This document shows positions 8,905 to 18,487 of a stretch of 64,000 nucleotides of DNA, in pieces; the first letter of the stretch is position 1, and each line of letters starts with the position of its first letter. Where the stretch lies: positions 248,001-312,000 of the forward strand of contig NZ_PPCW01000004.1 of NCBI RefSeq assembly GCF_002959755.1. The letters are read 5' to 3'. The stretch is from Veillonella sp. T11011-6 (GTDB lineage Bacteria > Bacillota > Negativicutes > Veillonellales > Veillonellaceae). Made by a program: the position numbers and the translations under genes. The notes under the pieces were generated by a model. It saw only the letters and a program-made list of their open reading frames with translations, had not been told where the DNA came from and searched no databases.

Positions 8905-9912
8905 TTATTTTTCTAATAGTTCCACCATAGTGCCTATATTCATAAAGGCAAAGTGTGCTGTTTTAAGCAGTTGTACCATTAATACGGCACCAGTTCCTTC
9001 ACCTAATGCCATTTGCCCATGGATTGGAACTTCATCAAGACGAATATTTGCATAGGCTAATGCTGCTGCCATCCCTACCTCACGAGAATAATGAGATGGA
9101 ATGCCATATAATGGAGCCTCTCCATTCATTTGAGTAGCACAAGCCATAGCAACTGCTGTAATATATCCATCGATTACAAATGGAATATGTAGGTCTGTAC
9201 AAGCTACCATAGCGCCTGTAATAGCGGCTATATCAAAGCCACCTACGCGGCTGATTACCTCTTTTGGACTGTTTAAGTGTCCCTTATGATGAGATAGTGC
9301 AGTACGTACAAATTCTCGTTTTTGATTCATGTACGCCTCTTCATCAGGACCAGATCCAGGACCTACGGTTATCCGTGGGTCTAATTTTGTAAGACCACTC
9401 AAGACAGCTGCTGAAGTTGTGGTATTACCAACACCCATTTCACCGAAGGAAAATAGATTGATACCTGATTCTGCATAGTAGACAACGCGGTTATATCCCG
9501 CTTGATACGCTAGGTCAAATTCTTCAGCGCTCATAGCAGCACCGTCTAATATATTCTTTGTGCCTTGAGCTACCTTTCGATTTATCCCAATACCTTGTGG
9601 GCACGCAATGCCTACATCTACCACTTCATAAGGAATATGGTTAAAGATACAGTAATTAGCAACTGCACTTTTACCATCAATCATATTCTGAGACTGTTTA
9701 CGAGTAATCTCATAGTTATAACCGATTAGGCCATCTACGGAAATACCATTATCTGCAGAAAAGATAATATGCTGAGCCTGAATCTCAGGTTTCATATCCT
9801 GCCACGCGAGACACATTTTTTTGAAATATCGTTCCCATAGACCCAAGCTTTTTGGAATGATCGCCTTATTTAAAATAAATTGATTAAGTTGTTCTTCAAA
9901 CACTTTGTCCAT
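8905..9912 (-). CDS. CobT-family nucleotide loop base phosphoribosyltransferase, pdu-linked copy
   Basis: A 335-residue CobT homologue. FGEMGVGNTTTSA near residue 155 and the GEGTGA motif near the C-terminus, with the catalytic glutamate, are both intact. CobT-type enzymes activate the lower-ligand base of cobamides using nicotinate mononucleotide. A second homologue lies at 22484-23521. Sporomusa and Veillonella are reported to have a two-subunit ArsAB enzyme of this family that activates phenolic bases, so this may be one half of such a pair. The ATG at 9912 has GAAGG upstream; a TTG at 9930 abuts pduV. Placement inside the pdu operon ties cofactor synthesis to the B12-dependent dehydratase. 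Confidence 0.82.
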   Translation of the reverse strand: MDKVFEEQLNQFILNKAIIPKSLGLWERYFKKMCLAWQDMKPEIQAQHIIFSADNGISVDGLIGYNYEITRKQSQNMIDGKSAVANYCIFNHIPYEVVDVGIACPQGIGINRKVAQGTKNILDGAAMSAEEFDLAYQAGYNRVVYYAESGINLFSFGEMGVGNTTTSAAVLSGLTKLDPRITVGPGSGPDEEAYMNQKREFVRTALSHHKGHLNSPKEVISRVGGFDIAAITGAMVACTDLHIPFVIDGYITAVAMACATQMNGEAPLYGIPSHYSREVGMAAALAYANIRLDEVPIHGQMALGEGTGAVLMVQLLKTAHFAFMNIGTMVELLEK

Positions 9913-9930
9913 GGAAAAACCTTCTTTCAA

Positions 9931-10371
9931 CTAACTATATATGTAGTTACATAATTGTTTTAACGACTCTTCGTCGTGAACTGATATTTCAAAAATATTA
10001 GTGGCTCCCGCTAGTTTAAGATTGCGCCGAGGCGCCTCAACATCTTTACCCGTATCCACCTTTGATACAACCCCTATAACCTCGCGATTTAAGGAGTTTC
10101 CAAAGTTTGGTGGGAATATGGTTGTTTCATCACCTGCAGGAATCATGAAAATCACTACGTCCGCATCATAGGCGTGTAAGATAATGCCTCGATAGTAATT
10201 AGGATTCTCCATATATTCTCCAGGGGTATCGATGAAGTTTCCCACTCTCGTTATGGCTTGTGTCTTATGATACGTAGCCGAGCCATGAGTAATCGTATCT
10301 GCTAATGTAGTCTTACCACAACCGCTACGACCTACTAGAAGGATGCGTTTTTCTTTCTTTTCGGTGCTCAT
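9931..10371 (-). CDS. pduV: PduV/EutP-family small GTPase
   Basis: A 146-residue P-loop protein with GRSGCGKTT (Walker A, near residue 14), IDTPGEY (Walker B/G3 region) and SKVDTG (NKxD-like G4). PduV associates with the outside of the compartment in Salmonella and has been linked to its movement; the biochemical role is not settled. It follows pduU by 13 bases, the usual pduU-pduV pairing. Confidence 0.87.
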   Translation of the reverse strand: MSTEKKEKRILLVGRSGCGKTTLADTITHGSATYHKTQAITRVGNFIDTPGEYMENPNYYRGIILHAYDADVVIFMIPAGDETTIFPPNFGNSLNREVIGVVSKVDTGKDVEAPRRNLKLAGATNIFEISVHDEESLKQLCNYIYS

Positions 10372-10384
10372 AATTACCCTTTCA

Positions 10385-10747
10385 TTAGGATCTTGTTAAA
10401 TCCGTTGGGAAGAATCCTAATATGCGTTGCAGACCTTCAATTACGCTGCGCAAAGCAGATTCAACAGCAGATACATCACCAGTTATGAGAAGTGCCCCCG
10501 AAAACCTATCGATGAAACCGATTTCGATATCACCAGATTTACTTGCAATATCGGCTGCAATAATGGTCCCTTCACCAGGTGTTATGGTAAGAATTCCAAT
10601 GGCATTGCGTCCTTTTTCCTCAAGCCCCATTTTTCTAAATAGATCTGGCTTAGGATTGGCAATAACATGAGCTATCGTAACCTGCTTTCCGGGTACAAAC
10701 TCTTGTATGATGCGCTGTTTTGCATCAATTACCTCTTGAAAGGCCAT
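10385..10747 (-). CDS. pduU: BMC shell protein PduU (EutS type)
   Basis: A 120-residue circularly permuted BMC-domain protein. The N-terminal segment containing [20 protein letters not shown] is the beta-barrel extension typical of PduU/EutS, which closes one side of the hexamer pore. PduU is thought to dock PduV, encoded next in the operon. Confidence 0.88.
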   Translation of the reverse strand: MAFQEVIDAKQRIIQEFVPGKQVTIAHVIANPKPDLFRKMGLEEKGRNAIGILTITPGEGTIIAADIASKSGDIEIGFIDRFSGALLITGDVSAVESALRSVIEGLQRILGFFPTDLTRS

Positions 10748-10832
10748 ATAGTCTCCTCCTAATTTAATATGTATTCTTTAAACTATACTGACATGTTATA
10801 GTTTGTCGTTGTTTTATATACTCTAGCTATAG

Positions 10833-11555
10833 TTAAGGTGCCACTAATTGGAAGAACAACACGGCTAAGCCTGCCCCGATCAATGGTCCAATAAATGGTA
10901 CCCATGCATATTGCCAGTTCGCAGTTCCCTTATTAGGAATCGGTAATAAGAAATATGCTAACCGTGGACCAAAGTCACGGGCTGGATTTAATGCATATCC
11001 AGTAGTTGCACCAAAGGACATACCAATGGATGCTACCAAGATACCGATGACCATAGGTGCTAAACCATCGGCCATTTTTCCTAAGCAGAGAATCGCTAGC
11101 ATAAACATAAATGTTGCTATGATCTCAGATATCAAATTGAAAGGTTTATTATCGATTGCTGGACCTGTTGCAAAAATCCCTACACAGTTTCCTTCGTCAG
11201 GACCGGTTACTTTAAAGTGTGGATAATAGAACAATGCAGCAATGGCAGCACCTGTAAAACCACCTGCAATTTGAGCTATGGACATTGGAATGACTTGATC
11301 CCAAGGGAATATACCTGCTACAGCAAGAGCAAAGGTAACGGCAGGGTTCAAATGCCCTGGGCCACCAAGTGTAATCCCTACATATACACCAAAGGCTACG
11401 GCAAATGCCCATCCGAAGATAATGTGTAGCCAGTTAGTACCAAAAATACTAACAATGGTTTTCTTTAACAAGATAGATGCATTAGTAGTATTACCAAATG
11501 CAATTAAAACGGCAGTACCAACAAACTCACTAATATACATTTGCGTTACGTCCAT
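10833..11555 (-). CDS. pduF: Propanediol/glycerol diffusion facilitator PduF (MIP family)
   Basis: A 240-residue major intrinsic protein with six expected membrane helices. Both pore half-helices are visible: NPAVTFA near residue 73 and LNPARDFGPR near 194. The aspartate after the second NPAR is characteristic of glycerol facilitators rather than water channels. The ATG at 11555 has GAGGTGA upstream. The frame also has a GTG at 11564, too close to the ribosome site. It begins just after the pduO stop, so the two are probably coupled. Confidence 0.88.
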   Translation of the reverse strand: MDVTQMYISEFVGTAVLIAFGNTTNASILLKKTIVSIFGTNWLHIIFGWAFAVAFGVYVGITLGGPGHLNPAVTFALAVAGIFPWDQVIPMSIAQIAGGFTGAAIAALFYYPHFKVTGPDEGNCVGIFATGPAIDNKPFNLISEIIATFMFMLAILCLGKMADGLAPMVIGILVASIGMSFGATTGYALNPARDFGPRLAYFLLPIPNKGTANWQYAWVPFIGPLIGAGLAVLFFQLVAP

Positions 11556-11565
11556 TGTTTTCACC

Positions 11566-12621
11566 TCATTGAGTTAACAGAGATTGTAATGCATGAGATG
11601 CAATGTCCATATCCTGTGCCACGGTACCACCGCTAATGCCGAGTCCACCAATCATTTTTCCATTAATCATGATTGGATATCCGCCACCAAAGGTGCAAAT
11701 TTTACGGTTTACCATGGATTCTATGTTGAATAGATCGCCATCAGGCTGTGCGCTTTGATGTATTTCATGAGTTGCTGATTTAAGCGCTACTGCGGTGTAC
11801 GCCTTTGCCTGAGCGATGTCGTTACTGATGAGCAATGCATCTGACATACGTTGGAAATACATTAATACACCGTTTGCATCTACTATAGATACAACGATAG
11901 GTACGCCTATGGACTGAGCGTAGTCCATTGCCGCTTGTGAAAGCTTCGTCATAATATGCTCTAACTCTGTTCCAGTTGTCATATCATTAACTCCATTTTC
12001 AGCAGAATGCTCTATATTACCTACGCATTGATTGCTTCCTGTCAGTATTTCCTCGCGACTAGTTGCTACACGTTCTGAAACGCGTTCTACAATTGTTTCT
12101 ACAAATTGTATATAGTCTTCCATGCGAGCCATGATATATAGAGCATCAGATAGTCGATTAATAAATTTACGAACCTCATCGCGAATAGGTTCTACAGAAC
12201 CTAAGCTTATAAGCAATCGTTCTCCACGACGACAAATAGTACGTGCCACGTGTAGCTCTGCAGCAGATAGATAATTTCCGCTTAATATAAAGCTATGTTG
12301 CTGTGGCAATCGCTTAGTATAGTCATCAATCATGTATTCCAATTCGCTTATATCTTGTTGTGAAATTAGATTACTACTTTCACTTAGATTTTCCACATGA
12401 GGCGTGGCTACCTCCGCACATAAGCGGAATAGCTGATGTTGTAATGTGTGAAGCACATGTTTATTGTCTGGTGAGACGACTAATTTCTCACATACACTAA
12501 CCTGTGCATTTAATTCATCAAAGGTTCCATATGTGTCCACACGAAGTGAATTTTTAGGTACTCTAGTGCCATCAAATAAGGCCGTTGTACCTGCATCACC
12601 GGTTTTCGTATAAATAGCCAT
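11566..12621 (-). CDS. pduO: Cob(I)alamin adenosyltransferase PduO with C-terminal GlcG/HbpS domain
   Basis: A 351-residue two-domain protein. The N-terminal half is a PduO-type ATP:cob(I)alamin adenosyltransferase, with YTKTGDAGTT near residue 4 and the RRGERLL motif near 150. The C-terminal domain from about residue 215 is of the GlcG/HbpS (DUF336) type, which can bind haem or corrinoid in relatives. This two-domain layout is the same as Salmonella PduO. It supplies adenosylcobalamin to the dehydratase. The ATG at 12621 has a GAGGTGG site; a GTG at 12630 overlaps that site and was not chosen. Confidence 0.92.
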   Translation of the reverse strand: MAIYTKTGDAGTTALFDGTRVPKNSLRVDTYGTFDELNAQVSVCEKLVVSPDNKHVLHTLQHQLFRLCAEVATPHVENLSESSNLISQQDISELEYMIDDYTKRLPQQHSFILSGNYLSAAELHVARTICRRGERLLISLGSVEPIRDEVRKFINRLSDALYIMARMEDYIQFVETIVERVSERVATSREEILTGSNQCVGNIEHSAENGVNDMTTGTELEHIMTKLSQAAMDYAQSIGVPIVVSIVDANGVLMYFQRMSDALLISNDIAQAKAYTAVALKSATHEIHQSAQPDGDLFNIESMVNRKICTFGGGYPIMINGKMIGGLGISGGTVAQDMDIASHALQSLLTQ

Positions 12622-12648
12622 ATGCACCACCTCTAAAGTTAGTTAGAT

Positions 12649-13020
12649 TTAAAAAGCTACTTCCAATCGTTCATCAGGAACGAAAGGATTACCTTTTACA
12701 AGGCGGGCTGCATTGACACCTAAGGTGCGTAAGCTATCTGGATATTGAGCATAACCCGTAAGTCGATAAATAAATTGATGCATTGGTATGTTTTTATAGG
12801 TCAACACAATCGCCTCATCATCAACGCCTATCCCAACAGATAAAGCGGAATTACGAGATGCTAGGTCGGCCAATGTCATATGCGTACCACTATGGGACTC
12901 AATGACAACAGGTAGACCTTCCTCTTCAATTCCATATAGAACGGGTTTTAGTATATCCTCACTGATATACTCTGTAGCATACAGCAATATGGTTGGCTTA
13001 CTAACGATACTTTGGTCCAT
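12649..13020 (-). CDS. pduH: Diol dehydratase reactivase small subunit PduH
   Basis: A 123-residue small reactivase subunit. With PduG it removes damaged cobalamin from diol dehydratase. The sequence KPTILLYATE near the start and VGIGVDDEAIVLTY in the middle fit the family. Its ATG shares one base with the pduG stop (TGATG), so the pair is translationally coupled. A preceding ATG at 13023 is possible, but GGAGG spacing favours 13020. Confidence 0.9.
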   Translation of the reverse strand: MDQSIVSKPTILLYATEYISEDILKPVLYGIEEEGLPVVIESHSGTHMTLADLASRNSALSVGIGVDDEAIVLTYKNIPMHQFIYRLTGYAQYPDSLRTLGVNAARLVKGNPFVPDERLEVAF

Positions 13021-14846
13021 CATAGGCCTCCCTTCTGTACATAGGATAATACCAAACCTGTTGCTACCGCATTACGTGCACCTTCAACGCCTCGAATATT
13101 GCCTCGACCTGCTACTAATGCATATTGTGAAAGTGCATCGGTGACGAGTTGAGGAATTTCAAAGTCTAATGCAGAACCACCTACGATAACTACGAATGGT
13201 ATATCTCGCACATTATGAGTAGGACTAACAGATGCCAAAGCACGAAGAGAATTTGTTACAAACACCCGTTTCTTGGCGGTTTGACGAACACGTTTAATCG
13301 TTTCTAGTGGGATATCTCGCTCTACAGGAACAAGCCCATCAAGAGTGACAATAACAACGCGGCCAAACAATGCTGCCGGAAGTGGTTCATTAAAGAACTG
13401 CACCGTTCCATCTTCGTGACGAATGTGATATACACTGAGTACTTGAGCCAATGGATCTCGTTTAATAGCTTCCGCAATATGCATATCCTCTAAACCAAGC
13501 TCGGAGTTGATTAACATTGTTACCATATTTCCTGCACCTGCAAGATGAATGGCCTTAATTTTTCCTTCTTGATTGATGATAGATGCATCGGTAGAGCCTG
13601 CTCCTAAATCGAGTATGGCCATTGGTTTGGCTGTCCCCGGTGTAGTCAAAGCGCCTAAGATAGCTGATTCAGCCTCTTCGCCACCTATTTCAACAGGAAC
13701 GCCTAACTCTTTTTCTACCTGCTTCGCAATGATTTCCATTTGTAGATGATCTGACTTAACCATAGAGGCAATACCTACAGCTTGTTCCATAGAGAACTCA
13801 CCTGCAAGGCCGCCTTTCACATTAATAGGAACAGCCACATCTACAGCTAGTAAATCTTGAATATATACGTCTTGAGGTGATTTATTCGTCAATTGCGCCA
13901 TTGTGAGGCGAACCTTTTCAAGCATGCCACCTACATTCGTACCTGCTTCTCCGCTGATATCCTCGATAGGATGAACGGATTCAAGGGTTTCCATGATTTT
14001 CTCTGCCCCTGCAGATACATCGACGAATACAGTTCGGTCATTTCCCATAACAATGATGGATCCTGCCGGTATTACCCGTTCTTTAACGTCCCCTGCAGGC
14101 GTTTTAATAACTACTGCAGAGCGGTTCCCGATGAGGGCCCTAGCAATGGGTACAATATTCTTTGTCTCCTCTGGTGAAAGCTCAAATACAGTGGCAATAC
14201 CATACGGATTAGATAATTGTGATACCACTTGCCCCGGTTCTACAACCTCTACAGCGGAAAGCATTCCCATTGGAATTTTATCGATATACGCAACCTCGTC
14301 TACGATAGGAATTTTATGATCTAATCGATTATTGACGAGTACTCCATCATCGGCTTGAAGAATAGCAGCGCGAATATCATAACCGCGTTGACAGTACGCA
14401 TTGATAAGCTGTGCTACCAATTCAAAATCGATAATTTTAGGAGCTACCACGATGTATGGCTTATCTTGTGGCTTGTCGATGAGTTGTTCAATAGGAACTG
14501 TATAGCCTACACCAAGTCCTAAACCACCTGGTGTTTTAGGATTGTGACCTATCATGGTAGATTCCGTAATAATGGTTTCCGTAATGGTCTCCATAGCTAC
14601 ATCACCGATAACTGGTGTAGCCTCATTAATGCGAATTAAGTCAATGTCTCGTAGTGTAAGATTAGCAGACTTGATTAGCGACTTGAGGGCATCCATGAGG
14701 CCTACGATATTTTCGCGCGTTCCTTTAATACCAGTGGTGCTAGCAATAGCAGAAGATAAGAACTTTGCCTCTCCATTGCTATGAATTTCGGCCAAGGCCG
14801 CTTCTGTTGTAGAGTTTCCGATATCGATGCCAACAATTCGTTTCAT
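13020..14846 (-). CDS. pduG: Diol dehydratase reactivase large subunit PduG
   Basis: A 608-residue ATPase of the actin/Hsp70 fold. The first phosphate loop GIDIGNSTTEAAL is at residues 5-17 and the second, LDLGAGSTDASI, near 418. Length matches Salmonella PduG (610). It binds inactivated holo-dehydratase, exchanges subunits and releases the damaged cofactor at the cost of ATP. The gene sits directly after pduE and is coupled to pduH. Confidence 0.95.
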   Translation of the reverse strand: MKRIVGIDIGNSTTEAALAEIHSNGEAKFLSSAIASTTGIKGTRENIVGLMDALKSLIKSANLTLRDIDLIRINEATPVIGDVAMETITETIITESTMIGHNPKTPGGLGLGVGYTVPIEQLIDKPQDKPYIVVAPKIIDFELVAQLINAYCQRGYDIRAAILQADDGVLVNNRLDHKIPIVDEVAYIDKIPMGMLSAVEVVEPGQVVSQLSNPYGIATVFELSPEETKNIVPIARALIGNRSAVVIKTPAGDVKERVIPAGSIIVMGNDRTVFVDVSAGAEKIMETLESVHPIEDISGEAGTNVGGMLEKVRLTMAQLTNKSPQDVYIQDLLAVDVAVPINVKGGLAGEFSMEQAVGIASMVKSDHLQMEIIAKQVEKELGVPVEIGGEEAESAILGALTTPGTAKPMAILDLGAGSTDASIINQEGKIKAIHLAGAGNMVTMLINSELGLEDMHIAEAIKRDPLAQVLSVYHIRHEDGTVQFFNEPLPAALFGRVVIVTLDGLVPVERDIPLETIKRVRQTAKKRVFVTNSLRALASVSPTHNVRDIPFVVIVGGSALDFEIPQLVTDALSQYALVAGRGNIRGVEGARNAVATGLVLSYVQKGGL

Positions 14847-14864
14847 AATGACATCTCCTATAGG

Positions 14865-15395
14865 TTAATTATCACCTTTCAGTTTTTTACGACGTTCGTA
14901 GTTTTCTGCTGCTTCACGTACAAAGTTTGCGCAAATAGGAGCACCTAGACCATCAAGTTCGCTAGCAATATCCAAAAGTTCTTGTTTAGAAGAACGATAT
15001 GGACGAAGTGCATTATACATTTCAAGTAAGCGTTTATCGCTAACTTTCGTCATTTCTGCGGCGCGGGAGAAGTTGAGTTCAATTTGATCACGGCCCCCAG
15101 CCTTAGCAATTTGACCTTGAGCTTTCAAAATGGATGGAGAAATTTTCAAATCATCCATTGTGATGTGACCTGCCATTACGTTATCCATCGTAATGTGGCT
15201 CAAATCACGGCCTTGACCAAGATCAATCCATTCTGGATGTTTTTTAGCAATCGGATAATCTTCGATTGTAACCACTCTATCTACTGTATTTGTTGTAGAT
15301 GGTGTATGAGGCGCTGAGTACTGTGTTGTACTGCCTTTCGCCCCTTCTATTTCAGATACGATCTGCCGAATTAAGGCTTCTAATTCGTTAGCCAT
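14865..15395 (-). CDS. pduE: Propanediol dehydratase small subunit PduE
   Basis: A 176-residue gamma subunit of B12-dependent diol dehydratase. The N-terminus MANELEALIRQIVSEI is amphipathic and may add to encapsulation. The conserved region with DYPIAKKHPEWI and GRDLSHITMDNV is present, as is RPYRSSKQELL. It lies 11 bases after pduD in the standard CDE order. Confidence 0.95.
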   Translation of the reverse strand: MANELEALIRQIVSEIEGAKGSTTQYSAPHTPSTTNTVDRVVTIEDYPIAKKHPEWIDLGQGRDLSHITMDNVMAGHITMDDLKISPSILKAQGQIAKAGGRDQIELNFSRAAEMTKVSDKRLLEMYNALRPYRSSKQELLDIASELDGLGAPICANFVREAAENYERRKKLKGDN

Positions 15396-15406
15396 AGTAA
15401 ACCTCC

Positions 15407-16090
15407 TTATACAGTGACACGAACTTCATCAGCTGGCTTACCTTTTACTACATGCTTAGTTTCCTTGATGTGAAGCAACGCAGACAATGCTTGGTATTTT
15501 GGACGAGCCATTTGATCGTTCAATGTTGGTACTGGTGTTGGGGATTCGCCCTTAGCGTATTTAGCAGCATTTTTACCGATAGCACGGTATGTTTCAGCTG
15601 TTAATAGCGGTGCTTGAGGGAATAATTCCAAGTTTGAAAGTGGTTGTAAGTCCCGTTGGTGAATCAAGGTTGTACCTTTAGATTGAATACCGATACATAC
15701 ACCGGATCCAGAAATAGAATCACCTTCAACGGCTACGGCCGCTACGTCAGAGGAACGGTATACGCGGATTACACGAGCTTTTAATCCTTCTTCTTCGATA
15801 CCAGCTACTAATTGACGAATTACCTCTTGATGCGGTACACCAACTATGGTTTGGCGTTGACTGCGACCAAAGGCAGGACCTACAGCAATCACTACTTCAT
15901 CTGCGCTAGTACCAGGTTGTGCAGGGCTACCAGTTTGTAGCCAGCTATCGTCACCAGTTGGGTCTTCATGTCTAGGTGCTGCACTTTCACCAACATTAGC
16001 CTTAAATTGTGGTGCCTCATGAACACCACCCATTTCTTGTAAAACGTCTAGGATAATAGAGCGTAATACATCTCTGTTAATTTCAGCCAT
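15407..16090 (-). CDS. pduD: Propanediol dehydratase medium subunit PduD
   Basis: A 227-residue beta subunit. The first 18 or so residues ([18 protein letters not shown]) form the encapsulation helix that in Salmonella targets the whole dehydratase to the lumen. A flexible linker runs to about residue 50, then the conserved domain with [10 protein letters not shown] and [14 protein letters not shown]. Two adjacent ATGs exist (16093 and 16090); the second has the better distance to GGAGG. Confidence 0.95.
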   Translation of the reverse strand: MAEINRDVLRSIILDVLQEMGGVHEAPQFKANVGESAAPRHEDPTGDDSWLQTGSPAQPGTSADEVVIAVGPAFGRSQRQTIVGVPHQEVIRQLVAGIEEEGLKARVIRVYRSSDVAAVAVEGDSISGSGVCIGIQSKGTTLIHQRDLQPLSNLELFPQAPLLTAETYRAIGKNAAKYAKGESPTPVPTLNDQMARPKYQALSALLHIKETKHVVKGKPADEVRVTV

Positions 16091-16102
16091 CATGACACCT
16101 CC

Positions 16103-17764
16103 TTATATATCCCGTGGATCAATGGCGTTTGGAATATCTTTAATACGTTCCCAATCTTCACCTTCCACACGATACCCTGTGCCAACACCTTGATAGTCAT
16201 TTCTATTGTTAATCGCGGAGATAACGTTGAAATCACGGTCAAAGATGGCCGATGTTTGTAAGTAATCGCCGGAGATTTTTTGTTTTAATAGGTTCAAAAT
16301 ACTTTGTGCTACATCTTGATGGCCTTCTTTAGCTAAGCCTTTTACGAAGTCAACGCCTGTAACACCGCGGTTTAACAAGTCTTGAGCCGCTTTAATATCT
16401 GCAACCTTATCGCGAGGAGGCATATCTTTAGAGCCATTTGCATATGTAGCAGCCTCTACCTCTTGATCTGTAATTGGAGGCAAGCCTAATGCTTTGAACA
16501 ACGCTTGTAGTGCACGAGCCGCTTTATTACGAACCGTTACAACTTCTTCTTCGCGAGCAGGAATAAGACCGCCATTTACCTTGAGGTCACGTTGGATAAC
16601 TGTCCAGTCATCATAGTCCTCTGCATCCCAGTTGGAACCAGCGAACATGTTGTCATAGTTTGGTGTAGAGCTATAACCAGAGCAGATAAAGTCAGTACCT
16701 GGTGCAAATTGCATCAATGTACGAGCTGTTCTACGCAAATCAGAATGACTGAATGTTTGGTCATTACTAGATGCACATTCAAGGTCGAGCATAGCTGCTA
16801 CAAGGTTTTCTGCTAATACAGCACGGATACCAGAAGGTACAGCTGCTGGAATACCGATACAGCTTACAGAACCATTTTGGATACCTTGTACGCCAGCACC
16901 TTTTGTAATATATAGGCAGCGGATTTCAAGGTACAACATAGATTTACCTTCTGCTTGGCCCATTTGTACTTCAGAACCTGTACCAGAGGTGAAGCGCATT
17001 TTAAGACCACGAGATGCATAAGCAGATGCGAGGAATCCTTTAGACCAAGGTGTATCATCACCATCGGTAAATACGTCTTCTGTACCATATACGGAAATTG
17101 TTTCTGCATATGCTGTGAAGCCACGCATGCCAAGTTCCAATTCTGTCGCTTCTTCCAAGGAGCATTGTGTCAATACACCTGGGCGACCACATTGAGAGCC
17201 TACGAGTAAGCTAATCGCATTGAGTGGTGCGTAACGAGCAACTGCTACTGTTGTTTCTTCTTCTGCGAACCCACGAAGTGCACCTTCCGCAGCATCAGCT
17301 GCGATTTGCACTGGATTGTCGTTTACGTTCGTTACATGGGCTTGGTTAGCCATTGTACGACGAGCACGCATTTTTTGCATACATTGCATCATTTCAACAA
17401 CGTTCATAGAAGAAACAACTTCCAACATTTTCGCTGGAGTAATAGATTTACAAATCTTAACGATTTCTTCACGAGGTACTGATGGTGTAAGCATCATATT
17501 AGCAATCTCTTTTGAATCCTTTGCCATTGCTTGTTCAGCACCATCGAAAACGATACCGTAATTTGCAATAAATGTATCGATAAGATCAAAATCTTCTCGG
17601 CGTTTACCATCGAGTTCAACGATGCGACCACCTTCGATTTTGAGGCTAGGCTTTGGATCTTGAGGAGATTCCATGGCTATAAAACCTTCCTCTACCCATT
17701 CCTTTACATAACCATCCTGATTAACAGGACGTTGACTTAAGACTTCGAAACGTTTTGATTTCAT
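16103..17764 (-). CDS. pduC: Propanediol dehydratase large subunit PduC
   Basis: A 553-residue catalytic alpha subunit of adenosylcobalamin-dependent diol dehydratase, which turns 1,2-propanediol into propionaldehyde by a radical mechanism. The start MKSKRFEVLSQRPVNQDG and overall length match the Salmonella protein (554). ATG 17764 is chosen over 17776 because GGATGG is eight bases upstream and the product then aligns with relatives. PduC and glycerol dehydratases are close, so glycerol may also be a substrate. Confidence 0.95.
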   Translation of the reverse strand: MKSKRFEVLSQRPVNQDGYVKEWVEEGFIAMESPQDPKPSLKIEGGRIVELDGKRREDFDLIDTFIANYGIVFDGAEQAMAKDSKEIANMMLTPSVPREEIVKICKSITPAKMLEVVSSMNVVEMMQCMQKMRARRTMANQAHVTNVNDNPVQIAADAAEGALRGFAEEETTVAVARYAPLNAISLLVGSQCGRPGVLTQCSLEEATELELGMRGFTAYAETISVYGTEDVFTDGDDTPWSKGFLASAYASRGLKMRFTSGTGSEVQMGQAEGKSMLYLEIRCLYITKGAGVQGIQNGSVSCIGIPAAVPSGIRAVLAENLVAAMLDLECASSNDQTFSHSDLRRTARTLMQFAPGTDFICSGYSSTPNYDNMFAGSNWDAEDYDDWTVIQRDLKVNGGLIPAREEEVVTVRNKAARALQALFKALGLPPITDQEVEAATYANGSKDMPPRDKVADIKAAQDLLNRGVTGVDFVKGLAKEGHQDVAQSILNLLKQKISGDYLQTSAIFDRDFNVISAINNRNDYQGVGTGYRVEGEDWERIKDIPNAIDPRDI

Positions 17765-17785
17765 AGGGCATACCATCCTTTCAGA

Positions 17786-18487
17786 TTAGATATAGGAAGG
17801 GGCTCCGTTCACTGGTTCGTCACCCATCGTACCGAGCAATTGTTTACCTACTTCACGAGCAGAAATAACCGCTTGTCGTACAGCCCCAGAATCGCCAGAA
17901 ATCTGTAAAATTACTTCGTTAGAATTACTTGTACCTGCAGAAGGAGATGCATAACCGATTACATCAACGTTTGCAGATTTGACAGCTACATCGGCCATAA
18001 CTACGCCAATAGCTGCTGGAGCACCTACGATAAGACCAAAAGCTTTACCTTCGGGAGCGCCAAATGCTGCATTTACTGCATGACTAGCGCGTGCTGTATA
18101 TTGAAGTTCAATATGACCAGCATCGTTTGCGTATACATCGCCAAAAGTACGTTCCACTTCAGCTAATGCTACTTCAATAGCTCGTTTTACATCGGATACA
18201 TCATCACCACCAAAAATGATTAACGACCCATGGCCTGCGCCACCTTTAGTATCACGAGGTAATTCAATGCTAACAATTTCAGTATTGGTTGCTTTTACTG
18301 CTTCATCAGCAGCCATAATGTGTGGGCCTGCACCAGTACGAGCACCTAAAATACCGATGGAACGATATTTTTTCTTTAGTTTCATCGCATCTAATACTTG
18401 TTGATCTACGTTAGCAATTACGAGACCAATAGTATCACCAGTTTTACTAGTCCCTACAAATTCAGTTAATCCACATGTTGTCGCCAT
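17786..18487 (-). CDS. pduB: BMC-T shell protein PduB, short form
   Basis: A 233-residue trimeric shell protein with two BMC domains and no N-terminal cargo-binding extension; its length equals that of Salmonella PduB'. ATG 18487 has GAGGG seven bases upstream. It is the first gene of the operon and lies 22 bases before pduC. The long paralogue with an encapsulation-like helix is at 7734-8576. Confidence 0.93.
   Translation of the reverse strand: MATTCGLTEFVGTSKTGDTIGLVIANVDQQVLDAMKLKKKYRSIGILGARTGAGPHIMAADEAVKATNTEIVSIELPRDTKGGAGHGSLIIFGGDDVSDVKRAIEVALAEVERTFGDVYANDAGHIELQYTARASHAVNAAFGAPEGKAFGLIVGAPAAIGVVMADVAVKSANVDVIGYASPSAGTSNSNEVILQISGDSGAVRQAVISAREVGKQLLGTMGDEPVNGAPSYI

Noticed and set aside
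13125-13134. TTGTGAAAGT copy inside pduG as a regulatory site
   Set aside because: It lies in conserved coding sequence, so by itself it gives no evidence of regulation. It was only counted for motif frequency.
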